Part shown: piece after piece, positions 8,794 through 17,918 of the stretch
Numbering within the stretch: the stretch's first letter is position 1
Layout of the letters: each line of letters opens with the position of its first letter
Assembly (NCBI RefSeq): GCF_022113815.1
Contig: NZ_SGOM01000005.1
Span: 179,705-243,704 of the forward strand
Direction of reading: 5' to 3'
Length of the DNA: 64,000 nucleotides
From: Vibrio cincinnatiensis
GTDB taxonomy: Bacteria > Pseudomonadota > Gammaproteobacteria > Enterobacterales > Vibrionaceae
The notes under the pieces: model-generated
The model's database searches: none
Seen by the model: the letters and a program-made list of their open reading frames with translations, nothing else
Told to the model about the DNA's origin: nothing
Position numbers and translations under genes: made by a program

Positions 8794-10497
8794 ATGGATA
8801 TTCAAACTTGGACCTTTATTCTGGTCGGTATCACTTTCGCGCTCTACATTGGGATTGCCGTCTGGGCACGAGCAGGCTCAACCAGTGAGTTTTATGTAGC
8901 GGGTGGTGGCGTTCACCCAGTTGCCAATGGCATGGCAACTGCAGCCGACTGGATGTCAGCGGCTTCTTTCATTTCTATGGCAGGCATCATCTCGTTTGTC
9001 GGTTATGATGGTACGGTTTACTTACTCGGCTGGACTGGCGGTTATGTCTTACTGGCCCTGTGCTTAGCACCCTATTTACGTAAATTTGGCAAATTTACTG
9101 TCCCTGACTTTATCGGGGATCGCTACTACTCCCGCACCGCTCGAATGGTTGCAGTCTTCTGCGCTATTTTTGTCTCTTTCACCTACGTCGCCGGACAGAT
9201 GCGGGGAGTTGGGGTCGTTTTTGCTCGATTTTTAGAAGTTGATATTAACCTAGGCATTATTATCGGTATGGCGATTGTCTTTTTCTATGCTGTCATGGGA
9301 GGCATGAAAGGCATTACCTACACGCAAGTCGCTCAATATTGTGTTCTCATTTTTGCCTTCATGGTGCCCGCTATTTTCACCTCCCTGATGATGACGGGTA
9401 ATCCTGTACCACAGATCGGCTTTGGCTCAACCCTTTCAGGTAGTGATGAGTACTTACTCACTCGCTTAGATGGATTAACCCAAGAACTAGGCTTTACGGC
9501 CTATACTGATGGCACCAAGAGCATGGTGGATGTGTTCTTTATCTGTGCGGCACTGATGGTCGGAACGGCAGGGCTTCCACACGTTATCATTCGCTTTTTT
9601 ACCGTGCCTAAAGTGTCCGATGCTCGCATTTCTGCAGGTTGGGCACTGCTGTTTATCTCCTTTTTATACACCACCGCTCCCGCAGTTGCCGCATTTGCTC
9701 GGGTCAACATGATAGACACGATTAATGGCCCTGACATGCAAGGCGTGGCTGCGGCTGAAGCACCCAGTTGGTATCAAAACTGGGAAAGTACGGGCCTAGT
9801 CAATTGGCAAGATAAAAATGGTGATGGCAAAATGTTTTACTCTGGTGATGAGCGCAATGAGATGCAAATCAACCGAGACATCATTGTGTTAGCCTCACCT
9901 GAACTGGCGCAATTACCAAACTGGGTAGTGGCACTGCTTGCCGCTGGTGGCCTCGCCGCGGCCCTTTCCACCGCCGCAGGACTTTTGCTTGTGATTTCAA
10001 CCGCCATCTCTCATGATCTGCTTAAAAAAGGCTTTAAGCCCAACATGACGGATAAACAAGAACTGCTGGCTGCTCGGCTTGCCTCAGCAGTAGCGATTGT
10101 GGGAGCGGGCTATCTTGGCATTAATCCTCCCGGCTTTGTAGCTGAAGTCGTGGCCTTCGCCTTTGGGTTAGCGGCGGCCTCCTTCTTTCCTGCGATTATC
10201 TTAGGCATTTTCTATAAAAAGATGAACAAAGAAGGTGCTGTGAGTGGCATGGTCGTCGGTGTCATCTTTACCGCGGCTTACATTATCTACTTCAAATTTA
10301 TCAACCCAGCCGCTAGCTCGCCGGATAATTGGTGGTTTGGGATCAGTCCCGAAGGGATTGGTACACTCGGCATGTGTTTAAACTTCGTCGTAGCGATTGT
10401 GGTTAATAAATTTACTGCTGAAGTTCCTGATGATGTGCAAGAAATGGTAGAGTCCATTCGTTATCCTAAAGGTGCGGGTGCAGCACATAACCATTAA
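8794..10497 (+). CDS. Sodium:solute symporter large subunit (SSS family, ActP-like)
   Basis: Inner-membrane Na+-coupled transporter of 567 residues with about 13 hydrophobic segments. SSS-family landmarks include the N-terminal ATAADWMSAASFISMAG, the sodium/substrate region GWTGGYVLLALCLAPYLRKFGK, PDFIGDRYYSRTAR, and AAGGLAAALSTAAGLLLVIS. The start is ATG 8794 with the AGGCGG ribosome-binding site; a more upstream in-frame ATG overlaps the small-subunit gene and adds a hydrophilic tail. A loop at about residues 338-355 contains DKNGDGKM followed by SGDERNE, an EF-hand-like acidic loop that I recall as common in this DUF4212-paired subfamily. Likely operon with the small subunit, closed by a strong terminator. 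The acetate assignment is inferred, so no symbol is given. Confidence 0.9.
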   Translation: MDIQTWTFILVGITFALYIGIAVWARAGSTSEFYVAGGGVHPVANGMATAADWMSAASFISMAGIISFVGYDGTVYLLGWTGGYVLLALCLAPYLRKFGKFTVPDFIGDRYYSRTARMVAVFCAIFVSFTYVAGQMRGVGVVFARFLEVDINLGIIIGMAIVFFYAVMGGMKGITYTQVAQYCVLIFAFMVPAIFTSLMMTGNPVPQIGFGSTLSGSDEYLLTRLDGLTQELGFTAYTDGTKSMVDVFFICAALMVGTAGLPHVIIRFFTVPKVSDARISAGWALLFISFLYTTAPAVAAFARVNMIDTINGPDMQGVAAAEAPSWYQNWESTGLVNWQDKNGDGKMFYSGDERNEMQINRDIIVLASPELAQLPNWVVALLAAGGLAAALSTAAGLLLVISTAISHDLLKKGFKPNMTDKQELLAARLASAVAIVGAGYLGINPPGFVAEVVAFAFGLAAASFFPAIILGIFYKKMNKEGAVSGMVVGVIFTAAYIIYFKFINPAASSPDNWWFGISPEGIGTLGMCLNFVVAIVVNKFTAEVPDDVQEMVESIRYPKGAGAAHNH

Positions 10498-10519
10498 GGA
10501 TCTCGTTGTTTCGCAACCC

Positions 10520-10548
10520 AAAAGCCCAGAAATCCTCTGGGCTTTTTG
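10520..10548. terminator. Terminator between the symporter gene and yhhQ
   Basis: Stem AAAAGCCCAGA / TCTGGGCTTTT with a 5-nt loop, A-rich on the left and T5 on the right, so it can serve both convergent genes. Confidence 0.88.
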
Positions 10549-10560
10549 ATTCTTTCGTTT

Positions 10561-11235
10561 TTAGTTAGTGGGCACTTGCTGCGATGATAATGCTGGGTTA
10601 ACTAAGGTCAGTTTACCAATCAGATAATTCAACAGCACCCCATACATAGGCACAAATAAACCTAAGCTGATGATCAGTTTAAAGCTGTAATCAACCAGTG
10701 CGATTTCTGTCCAGTGTTGCGCCATAAATGGATCTGGACTTTGATAAAAAGCAATAGCAAAGAAAGCCACCGTATCTAGTGCATTACCAAATAAAGTAGA
10801 AGCGGTCGGCGCTACCCACCACTGCTTCATCTGCCGTAAACGGTTAAACACATGAACATCCATGATCTGGCCTAATAAATAAGCCATAAAACTGGCGGCT
10901 GCAATTCGAGCGACAAACAAGTTGAAATCGCTCAGTGGCGCAAGACCTTGAAACTGCCCTTCAAAAAAAACCACGGAAAGCAGATAAGAAACCACTAAAG
11001 CAGGCAGCATCACCCAAAAAATAATTTTCCGAGCCAACCCCGCACCAAAGATTCGCACCGTCAAATCAGTCGCTAAAAAAATGAATGGAAAAGTAAATGC
11101 GCCCCACGTGGTATGAAAACCGGCAATCGTAAAAGGGATTTGTACTAAGTAATTACTAGAAGCAATAATGACTAAATGAAAAAGAACTAAATAAGTAAGG
11201 GCTTTGCGCTGCTGCGCAGGGGTAAAATGACTCAT
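10561..11235 (-). CDS. yhhQ: Queuosine precursor transporter YhhQ
   Basis: Inner-membrane transporter of the ECF-like VUT family that takes up 7-cyano-7-deazaguanine (preQ0) and preQ1 for queuosine tRNA modification. It has 224 residues (E. coli YhhQ 221) and about six transmembrane segments. Family landmarks are SSNYLVQIPF, GFHTTWGAFTFPFIFLATDL, VFNRLRQMKQWWVAPTASTL and WTEIALVDYSFK. It is a single gene on the minus strand with a structured leader: a preQ1-I-type aptamer sits just before the start, and a PurR box with a sigma-70 promoter lies further upstream. This is consistent with both PurR membership reported for yhhQ in gamma-proteobacteria and direct feedback by the transported nucleobase. 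Confidence 0.95.
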   Translation of the reverse strand: MSHFTPAQQRKALTYLVLFHLVIIASSNYLVQIPFTIAGFHTTWGAFTFPFIFLATDLTVRIFGAGLARKIIFWVMLPALVVSYLLSVVFFEGQFQGLAPLSDFNLFVARIAAASFMAYLLGQIMDVHVFNRLRQMKQWWVAPTASTLFGNALDTVAFFAIAFYQSPDPFMAQHWTEIALVDYSFKLIISLGLFVPMYGVLLNYLIGKLTLVNPALSSQQVPTN

Positions 11236-11241
11236 ATTGAA

Positions 11242-11277
11242 CCTTTTTAGTTTGGTTTGGGGGTGAGGGAACCCAAA
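11242..11277 (-). promoter_or_regulatory. preQ1-I-type riboswitch in the yhhQ leader
   Basis: On the minus strand, stem P1 is UUUGGG / CCCAAA, closing a 10-nt loop UUCCCUCACC. The 3' tail CCAAACUAAAAAGG carries the A-rich ACUAA segment and the Shine-Dalgarno AAAAAGG, six nt before the yhhQ ATG. This is the H-type pseudoknot layout of class I preQ1 riboswitches: a short GC-closed hairpin with a C-rich loop and a tail containing AACUAA. Because the ribosome-binding site lies within the tail, control should be translational, with ligand hiding the site. Position before a preQ0/preQ1 transporter makes the call strong. Confidence 0.85.
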
Positions 11278-11342
11278 TCGCAGCCGAAGCTGTCACTCAT
11301 TAATCGCACAGGAAATCGAGAGCATTTCCCATCAAGGGCGGC

Positions 11343-11371
11343 GATTATACCTTAACTAAAACGCCCTGCAA
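11343..11371 (-). promoter_or_regulatory. Sigma-70 promoter of yhhQ
   Basis: Minus-strand TTGCAG (-35, plus bases 11366-11371), a 16-17 nt spacer and a perfect TATAAT (-10, plus bases 11343-11348). Transcription would start near 11336, giving a leader of about 100 nt that ends in the riboswitch. Confidence 0.7.
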
Positions 11372-11383
11372 GCCCTTAACTTA

Positions 11384-11399
11384 ACGCAAACGTTTGACC
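11384..11399. promoter_or_regulatory. PurR operator upstream of yhhQ
   Basis: ACGCAAACGTTTGACC matches the PurR consensus ACGCAAACGTTTGCGT in 13 of 16 positions, including 11 of the 12 core bases GCAAACGTTTGC. It lies 13 nt upstream of the yhhQ -35 element, in the yhhQ/gmk divergent region. yhhQ is a known PurR regulon member in gamma-proteobacteria; influence on gmk is possible but unsupported. Confidence 0.72.
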
Positions 11400-11553
11400 C
11401 TTACTTCAGAAAGACACGGGGTTATTCTCAGCTTTTACTTGAGAAGATCCTGAAGATCATGCTAACCTTCGCCTCCATTTTTCTGACCAAAATAACCACT
11501 TTCTGTGTCAATGTAACTTGGTCAGTGCTAACTTTAGCGTAGTGGAAGCGTAG

Positions 11554-12216
<663 letters not shown>

Positions 12217-12318
12217 TTCCGTAATAATAAATTGGTCATCGCCTGTCGCTAGTATCTATTAGCGTTAGGTTGTATACTTTCTCGTCAATCATATTTTAGT
12301 TAACTATTTGGAGTTCTC

Positions 12319-12591
12319 ATGGCACGCGTAACTGTTCAAGACGCTGTTGAAAAAGTTGGCAACCGTTTCGACTTAGTTCTGATTGCGGCTCGCCGCGCTC
12401 GTCAAATGCAAACTGGCGGTAAAGACTCTCTAGTGCCAGAAGAGAACGATAAGACTACGGTTATCGCTCTACGCGAAATCGAAGAAGGCCTTATCACGAA
12501 AGACGTACTGGATGCTCGTGAACGCCAAGAGCAACAAGAGCAAGAAGCAGCAGAATTAGCCGCAGTCAGCAGCATCGTGCACAACCGCTAA
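12319..12591 (+). CDS. rpoZ: RNA polymerase omega subunit
   Basis: Small core subunit (90 residues, E. coli 91) that binds the beta' C-terminus, helps fold it and forms part of ppGpp site 1 on RNA polymerase. The diagnostic N-terminal half [20 protein letters not shown] then [15 protein letters not shown] is intact. The acidic C-terminus ends with the usual variable Q/E-rich tail. The Shine-Dalgarno TTTGGAG precedes ATG 12319. Placement directly before spoT ties a ppGpp receptor component to the ppGpp hydrolase gene. Confidence 0.98.
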   Translation: MARVTVQDAVEKVGNRFDLVLIAARRARQMQTGGKDSLVPEENDKTTVIALREIEEGLITKDVLDARERQEQQEQEAAELAAVSSIVHNR

Positions 12592-12628
12592 TTCTGTATC
12601 AGAATGACTCAACATTCGGGCCTGAAAT

Positions 12629-14749
12629 TTGTATCTATTCGATAGCCTCAAAGATGTTGCCCAGGAATATCTCACAGAGCCTCAAATAGAGGCTCTGCGC
12701 CAATCTTATATCGTGGCAAGAGATGCCCACGAAGGGCAAACCCGCTCAAGCGGGGAACCTTATATTATCCACCCCGTTGCCGTCGCTCGAATTCTGGCGG
12801 AAATGCGTTTGGATTTAGAAACGCTACAAGCTGCCCTCCTCCATGATGTTATTGAAGACACGCCAGCGACAAAAGAAGAACTAGAAATCAAATTTGGCAC
12901 AGCCGTTGCTGAATTGGTCGATGGTGTTTCGAAGCTGGATAAGCTTAAATTTCGTGATCGTAAAGAAGCACAAGCGGAAAACTTTCGCAAAATGGTACTT
13001 GCCATGGTGCAAGACATCCGCGTTATTCTGATCAAACTCTCTGACCGTACGCATAATATGCGTACCTTAGGGGCATTACGCCCTGATAAAAAGCGTCGGA
13101 TTGCTCGGGAAACGTTAGAAATCTACGCACCGCTGGCACACCGATTGGGCATCCATAATATCAAAACTGAGCTGGAAGAGCTGGGGTTTGAAGCCTTGTA
13201 TCCCAACCGCTATCGCGTTCTAAAAGAAGTGGTCAAAGCGGCACGGGGCAACCGTAAAGAAATGATTCAACGGATCCATAGTGAAATCGAAGGTCGCCTG
13301 CATGATGTTGGGCTGCCTGCACGAGTCGTTGGACGAGAAAAAAACCTCTACTCCATCTACAACAAGATGAAAACCAAAGAACAGCGTTTTCATACCATTA
13401 TGGATATTTATGCATTTCGGGTCATCGTGGATAGCGCAGATACTTGTTATCGAGTATTAGGCCAAGTACATAGTTTGTATAAGCCTCGCCCGAATCGAGT
13501 CAAAGATTATATTGCAGTCCCTAAGGCCAATGGCTATCAATCTCTACATACTTCAATGGTTGGGCCACATGGCGTTCCGGTTGAAGTTCAGATCCGTACC
13601 GAAGATATGGATCAAATGGCTGACAAAGGGGTCGCGGCACACTGGTCTTATAAAACTAACGGGGAGCGCGGCAGTACAACGGCACAAGTCAAAGCTCAGC
13701 GTTGGATGCAAAGTTTGTTGGAACTGCAACAAAGTGCGGGCAACTCCTTTGAATTTATTGAAAACGTAAAATCTGATCTCTTCCCTGATGAGATCTACGT
13801 TTTCACTCCCAAAGGACGTATTGTCGAGCTACCCGTTGGAGCGACAGCGGTCGACTTTGCGTATGCCGTCCATACCGATGTTGGGAATACTTGCGTTGGC
13901 GCTCGCGTAGATCGCACACCTTACCCTCTTAGTAAGTCACTAAAAAATGGTCAAACGGTCGAAATCATCAGCGCACCAGGGGCAAGGCCAAATGCCGCTT
14001 GGCTCAACTATGTAGTAACCTCAAGAGCCAGAACTAAAATTCGCCAAGTGTTAAAAACCATGCGTAGAGAAGAATCGGTCACGTTAGGTCGTCGATTACT
14101 CAATCACGCTTTAGGTGATCTTTCTCTGAGTGATATTAGTCAAGAAAATATCGAGTATGTTTTAACTGAACTTAAACTCACGAGTGAGAATGACTTGCTC
14201 GCTGCCATCGGGTTAGGTGAGTTAATGAGCATTGTCATTGCGCGTCGCTTATTAGGCGATGCGGATGAATTGACAGAGAGCACCAATAAAGATGGTTCAC
14301 CGAAGAAAAAACTGCCTATCCGTGGTGCAGAAGGCATTTTATTAACCTTTGCCAACTGCTGCCATCCGATTCCTGATGATTCTATTATTGCTCATGTCTC
14401 CCCTGGCCGTGGATTAGTTGTGCACAGAGAAACCTGCCCTAATGTTCGCGGGTATCAGAAAGAACCCGATAAGTATATGGCGGTTGAGTGGACGAAAGAT
14501 TACGATCAAGAGTTCATTACCGAGTTAAGAGTAGATATGAACAACCGGCAAGGTGCCTTGGCAGATTTGACGAATGTGATCTCGAATACTGGTTCCAACA
14601 TTCATGGCCTATCGACGGAAGAGCGAGATGGGCGCTTATATACGGTCACAGTATTACTCACCACCAAAGATCGCGTTCATTTAGCAGGGATTATGCGAAA
14701 AATTCGTGTGATGCCTAATACGCTCAAAGTACGGCGCAGAAAATACTAA
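12629..14749 (+). CDS. spoT: Bifunctional (p)ppGpp synthase/hydrolase SpoT
   Basis: Degrades and, under carbon, iron or fatty-acid stress, makes (p)ppGpp in the cytoplasm. The protein has 706 residues (E. coli 702). The start is TTG 12629, giving MYLFDSLKDVAQ; E. coli spoT also uses TTG and nearly the same residues. Domains in order: HD hydrolase (about 20-200, with LLHDVIEDTPAT and KLSDRTHNMRTL), synthetase (about 230-350, VKDYIAVPKANGYQSLHT), TGS (about 385-450, IYVFTPKGRIVELP), helical and zinc-finger regions (FANCCHPIPDD), and ACT at the end (about 630-706). The HD motif is complete, so hydrolase activity is expected. It lies 37 nt after rpoZ, and a terminator separates it from trmH. Confidence 0.97.
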   Translation: MYLFDSLKDVAQEYLTEPQIEALRQSYIVARDAHEGQTRSSGEPYIIHPVAVARILAEMRLDLETLQAALLHDVIEDTPATKEELEIKFGTAVAELVDGVSKLDKLKFRDRKEAQAENFRKMVLAMVQDIRVILIKLSDRTHNMRTLGALRPDKKRRIARETLEIYAPLAHRLGIHNIKTELEELGFEALYPNRYRVLKEVVKAARGNRKEMIQRIHSEIEGRLHDVGLPARVVGREKNLYSIYNKMKTKEQRFHTIMDIYAFRVIVDSADTCYRVLGQVHSLYKPRPNRVKDYIAVPKANGYQSLHTSMVGPHGVPVEVQIRTEDMDQMADKGVAAHWSYKTNGERGSTTAQVKAQRWMQSLLELQQSAGNSFEFIENVKSDLFPDEIYVFTPKGRIVELPVGATAVDFAYAVHTDVGNTCVGARVDRTPYPLSKSLKNGQTVEIISAPGARPNAAWLNYVVTSRARTKIRQVLKTMRREESVTLGRRLLNHALGDLSLSDISQENIEYVLTELKLTSENDLLAAIGLGELMSIVIARRLLGDADELTESTNKDGSPKKKLPIRGAEGILLTFANCCHPIPDDSIIAHVSPGRGLVVHRETCPNVRGYQKEPDKYMAVEWTKDYDQEFITELRVDMNNRQGALADLTNVISNTGSNIHGLSTEERDGRLYTVTVLLTTKDRVHLAGIMRKIRVMPNTLKVRRRKY

Positions 14750-14764
14750 CCATACTACGGATTG

Positions 14765-14792
14765 AGCCCTTGACTAACGCAAGGGCTTTTTT
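14765..14792 (+). terminator. Terminator between spoT and trmH
   Basis: Stem GCCCTTG / CAAGGGC with a 7-nt loop followed by T6. In E. coli spoT-trmH-recG are read together; here this hairpin should make trmH-recG at least partly independent. Confidence 0.85.
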
Positions 14793-14870
14793 ATTGACCC
14801 ATGTGTCAAAGTGCCACTTAAGTAGTTAAGCTCACTTTGATTCAGAGAAGAGAGATGACGCAAACTTGCT

Positions 14871-15557
14871 ATGAATTTAGACCGTTACCAACGTATTCAA
14901 GAAGTGCTTAAAGCGCGCCAACCCGATTTAACCGTCTGTTTGGAAGAGGTCCATAAACCGAATAATGTTTCTGCGGTCATTCGAACCGCAGATGCGGTAG
15001 GGCTACATCAGATTCACGCCATCTGGCCTAATGAACAAATGCGAACTCTCACCCATACTTCAGCCGGTGCTCGTAATTGGGTGGAAGTAGAAACCCACAA
15101 TAGTACTCAAGAGGCCGTTACTCATCTAAAAGCGCAAGGTATGCAAGTGCTAGTCACCAATCTGTCTGAGCATGCTGTGGATTTTCGAGAAATTGACTAT
15201 ACCCAACCCACCGCCATCATTGTCGGGAGTGAAAAAACGGGCATTTCTCAACAAGCCTTAGCCTTAGCCGATCAAGATATTGTTATTCCCATGGTCGGGA
15301 TGGTGCAGTCGCTCAACGTCTCCGTCGCCTGCGCGCTCATTTTGTATGAAGCCCAACGGCAACGGCAACAAGCCGGAATGTATCAACGTAAGCAAAGCCT
15401 ACTCCCAGAGCAAACCATTCAGCGCATTTTATTTGAACGAGGCCATCCAGTATTAGCGAAAGTGGCCAAGCGCAAAGGGCTACCCTATCCCACTTTAGAT
15501 GAACAAGGGGAGATTATCGCCGACTCAAATTGGTGGAACGCGATGCAACGCGGATAA
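14871..15557 (+). CDS. trmH: tRNA (guanosine-18-2'-O)-methyltransferase TrmH
   Basis: SPOUT-class methyltransferase that makes 2'-O-methylguanosine at position 18 in the tRNA D-loop using S-adenosylmethionine. It has 228 residues (E. coli 229). It begins MNLDRYQRIQEVLKARQPDL. The three SPOUT motifs are clear: motif 1 NNVSAVIRTADAVG with the catalytic Arg, motif 2 AIIVGSEKTGIS, and motif 3 IPMVGMVQSLNVSVACAL, which build the trefoil-knot SAM site. The C-terminus ends DSNWWNAMQRG, as in the E. coli protein. It is followed by recG 69 nt downstream, as in E. coli. Confidence 0.96.
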   Translation: MNLDRYQRIQEVLKARQPDLTVCLEEVHKPNNVSAVIRTADAVGLHQIHAIWPNEQMRTLTHTSAGARNWVEVETHNSTQEAVTHLKAQGMQVLVTNLSEHAVDFREIDYTQPTAIIVGSEKTGISQQALALADQDIVIPMVGMVQSLNVSVACALILYEAQRQRQQAGMYQRKQSLLPEQTIQRILFERGHPVLAKVAKRKGLPYPTLDEQGEIIADSNWWNAMQRG

Positions 15558-15626
15558 TTTTCCTGTACAAATACACAGCTCAATGGTTGAATAAAGCCCA
15601 TTGAGCCTAACTCTGTGGTTGATCTT

Positions 15627-17705
15627 ATGTCGCAACTTCTTTCAGCAATTCCGTTAACGTCACTCTCTGGTGTCGGCGCTAAAGTCGCTGAAAAATTGGC
15701 TAAAGTTGGATTAAACACAGTACAGGATCTGCTTTTCCATTTACCACTGCGTTATGAAGATCGCACCCGTATTTATCCCATCATCAAACTCCATCCCGGC
15801 TTATGGGCGGCAGTACAAGGCAAAGTGATGGCGGTGGATACCCACTTTGGTCGACGGAAGATGCTCACGGTCAAAATCAGTGATGGAAATGGCACGCTAA
15901 CCTTACGCTTCTTTAACTTTACGGCAGCGATGAAAAATAACTTTGCTGAAGGTAAGCCAATTTATGTCTACGGTGAAATCAAGCGAGGTAATCAGGGATT
16001 AGAAATTATCCATCCCGACTACCAATTTTTTGCCTCCACTCAAGAGAGCGTAACAGAAACTCACTTAACCCCTGTATACCCCACGACGGAAGGGTTACGA
16101 CAAACCACGCTGCGCAATCTTACTGAACAAGCGTTAAGTTTGCTCGATAAAGCGGCTGTTAACGACCTATTACCTTCGGGTTTATACCCCAATCAACTGA
16201 CTCTCGCCCAAGCGTTGCACACCGTTCATCGACCTTCGGCTGATATCGATCTCACACTCTTTGATGAGGGACGCCACCCTGCCCAGCTTCGTCTGATTAT
16301 GGAAGAGTTATTAGCACAAAATTTATCCATGCTAGCGGTACGCAGTAAAGGACAACAGGATGTCGCCCTTCCCTTGGCGGAATGTCATCAATTAAAACAT
16401 CAACTATTGGCACAGCTGCCGTTTAGCCCAACACAAGCTCAGTCTCGGGTCGTCAGTGAAATAGAAGCTGATCTCGCTAAACCGCATCCAATGATGCGCT
16501 TAGTTCAAGGGGATGTCGGTTCAGGAAAAACCTTAGTCGCGGCCTTAGCAGCGGTCAGAGCCATTGAACACGGCTATCAAGTTGCACTCATGGCTCCTAC
16601 CGAACTGCTAGCAGAACAACATGCTATTAACTTTAGTCAGTGGTTTGAATCGATGGGAATTGCTGTTGGTTGGCTGGCGGGGAAACTCAAAGGCAAGGCA
16701 AAACAAGCAGAACTGGCCCGTATTGCTAGTGGCGAAGCAAAAATGGTGGTGGGTACGCACGCGCTCTTTCAAGAGCAGGTCGAGTTCCATCACCTCGCCT
16801 TAGTCATTATTGATGAACAACACCGTTTTGGCGTCCACCAGCGTCTTGAGCTGCGAGAAAAAGGGGCCAAGCAAGGCACTTATCCACATCAACTGATCAT
16901 GACAGCGACACCGATTCCACGCACCTTAGCCATGACGGCTTATGCGGATTTAGAAACCTCTGTCATTGATGAACTGCCTCCTGGTCGAACCCCTATTCAA
17001 ACGGTGGCGATTCCTGATACCAAACGAGCAGACATCATTGAGCGAGTTCGCCACGCTTGCCTCAATGAACAGAAGCAAGCGTATTGGGTTTGTACCTTAA
17101 TCGACGAATCAGAAGTGTTAGAAGCCCAAGCAGCCGCTGACACCGCACAAGAGTTACAACAACAATTACCCGAACTTAACATAGGGCTAGTGCATGGGCG
17201 AATGAAGCCCACAGAAAAGCAGCAAGTGATGCAGGCCTTTAAAGATAACCAACTGCACCTGTTGGTTGCCACCACGGTTATCGAGGTCGGGGTCGATGTT
17301 CCCAATGCCAGCTTAATGATCATTGAAAACCCTGAACGTTTAGGTTTGGCACAACTGCATCAGCTACGCGGCCGAGTCGGGCGAGGATCTGTCGCCAGTC
17401 ACTGCGTTTTGCTCTACCATGCGCCACTCTCAAAAACCGCCCAGAAACGCCTTGGGGTATTGCGAGAAAGTAATGATGGATTTGTCATCGCACAACGTGA
17501 CTTAGAAATCCGAGGCCCCGGCGAACTGCTTGGCACCAAACAAACTGGTTTAGCTGATTTTAAAATTGCAGACTTAGTCCGCGATCAACGACTGATACCA
17601 GAAGTTCAACGTCTTGCCCGTCATATTCACGATCACTACCCCATTAATGCTAAAGCGATCATTGAGCGTTGGTTAGGAGAACGCGACGTTTATGCCAAAG
17701 CCTAA
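15627..17705 (+). CDS. recG: ATP-dependent DNA helicase RecG
   Basis: Superfamily 2 branched-DNA translocase that reverses stalled replication forks and processes Holliday junctions and R-loops. From ATG 15627 it is 692 residues (E. coli 693); a GTG at 15615 would add four residues. The N-terminal wedge/OB domain (about 1-200) includes GVGAKVAEKLAKVGL and RTRIYPI. The helicase core has Walker A QGDVGSGKTLVA, motif II DEQH, motif III MTATPIPRT, and motif VI QLRGRVGRG. The C-terminal TRG motif region RDLEIRGPGELLGTKQTG is present. All catalytic motifs are intact. The promoter is either upstream of trmH or read-through past the spoT terminator. Confidence 0.97.
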   Translation: MSQLLSAIPLTSLSGVGAKVAEKLAKVGLNTVQDLLFHLPLRYEDRTRIYPIIKLHPGLWAAVQGKVMAVDTHFGRRKMLTVKISDGNGTLTLRFFNFTAAMKNNFAEGKPIYVYGEIKRGNQGLEIIHPDYQFFASTQESVTETHLTPVYPTTEGLRQTTLRNLTEQALSLLDKAAVNDLLPSGLYPNQLTLAQALHTVHRPSADIDLTLFDEGRHPAQLRLIMEELLAQNLSMLAVRSKGQQDVALPLAECHQLKHQLLAQLPFSPTQAQSRVVSEIEADLAKPHPMMRLVQGDVGSGKTLVAALAAVRAIEHGYQVALMAPTELLAEQHAINFSQWFESMGIAVGWLAGKLKGKAKQAELARIASGEAKMVVGTHALFQEQVEFHHLALVIIDEQHRFGVHQRLELREKGAKQGTYPHQLIMTATPIPRTLAMTAYADLETSVIDELPPGRTPIQTVAIPDTKRADIIERVRHACLNEQKQAYWVCTLIDESEVLEAQAAADTAQELQQQLPELNIGLVHGRMKPTEKQQVMQAFKDNQLHLLVATTVIEVGVDVPNASLMIIENPERLGLAQLHQLRGRVGRGSVASHCVLLYHAPLSKTAQKRLGVLRESNDGFVIAQRDLEIRGPGELLGTKQTGLADFKIADLVRDQRLIPEVQRLARHIHDHYPINAKAIIERWLGERDVYAKA

Positions 17706-17750
17706 CATTCCACCTTTCTCTTTATAGCCAAAGTGTTCCCCGGCCCAAGA

Positions 17751-17762
17751 GCAATCGTTTGC
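17751..17762. promoter_or_regulatory. PurR operator core in the xanP promoter
   Basis: GCAATCGTTTGC matches the palindromic PurR core GCAAACGTTTGC in 11 of 12 bases. It overlaps the -35 element of the xanP promoter, where repressor binding would block polymerase. Confidence 0.7.
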
Positions 17763-17786
17763 TTTTTTGATAAAAACCTCTATAAT
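17759..17786 (+). promoter_or_regulatory. Sigma-70 promoter of xanP
   Basis: TTGCTT (17759-17764), a 16-nt spacer and a perfect TATAAT (17781-17786), giving a leader of about 125 nt before ATG 17919. I did not recognise a purine riboswitch in that leader. Confidence 0.7.
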
Positions 17787-17918
17787 CGCCGCCCAAAATA
17801 ACCTTATGGTTATCAGCATTCAGAGTTGAGCCTGATTAACAGCAATCACAGGTCAATACTCAACTCGACGGTTACTGCCCATTCAGCGCACTCAGCCAGA
17901 CATTATTAGGAAATCAAC

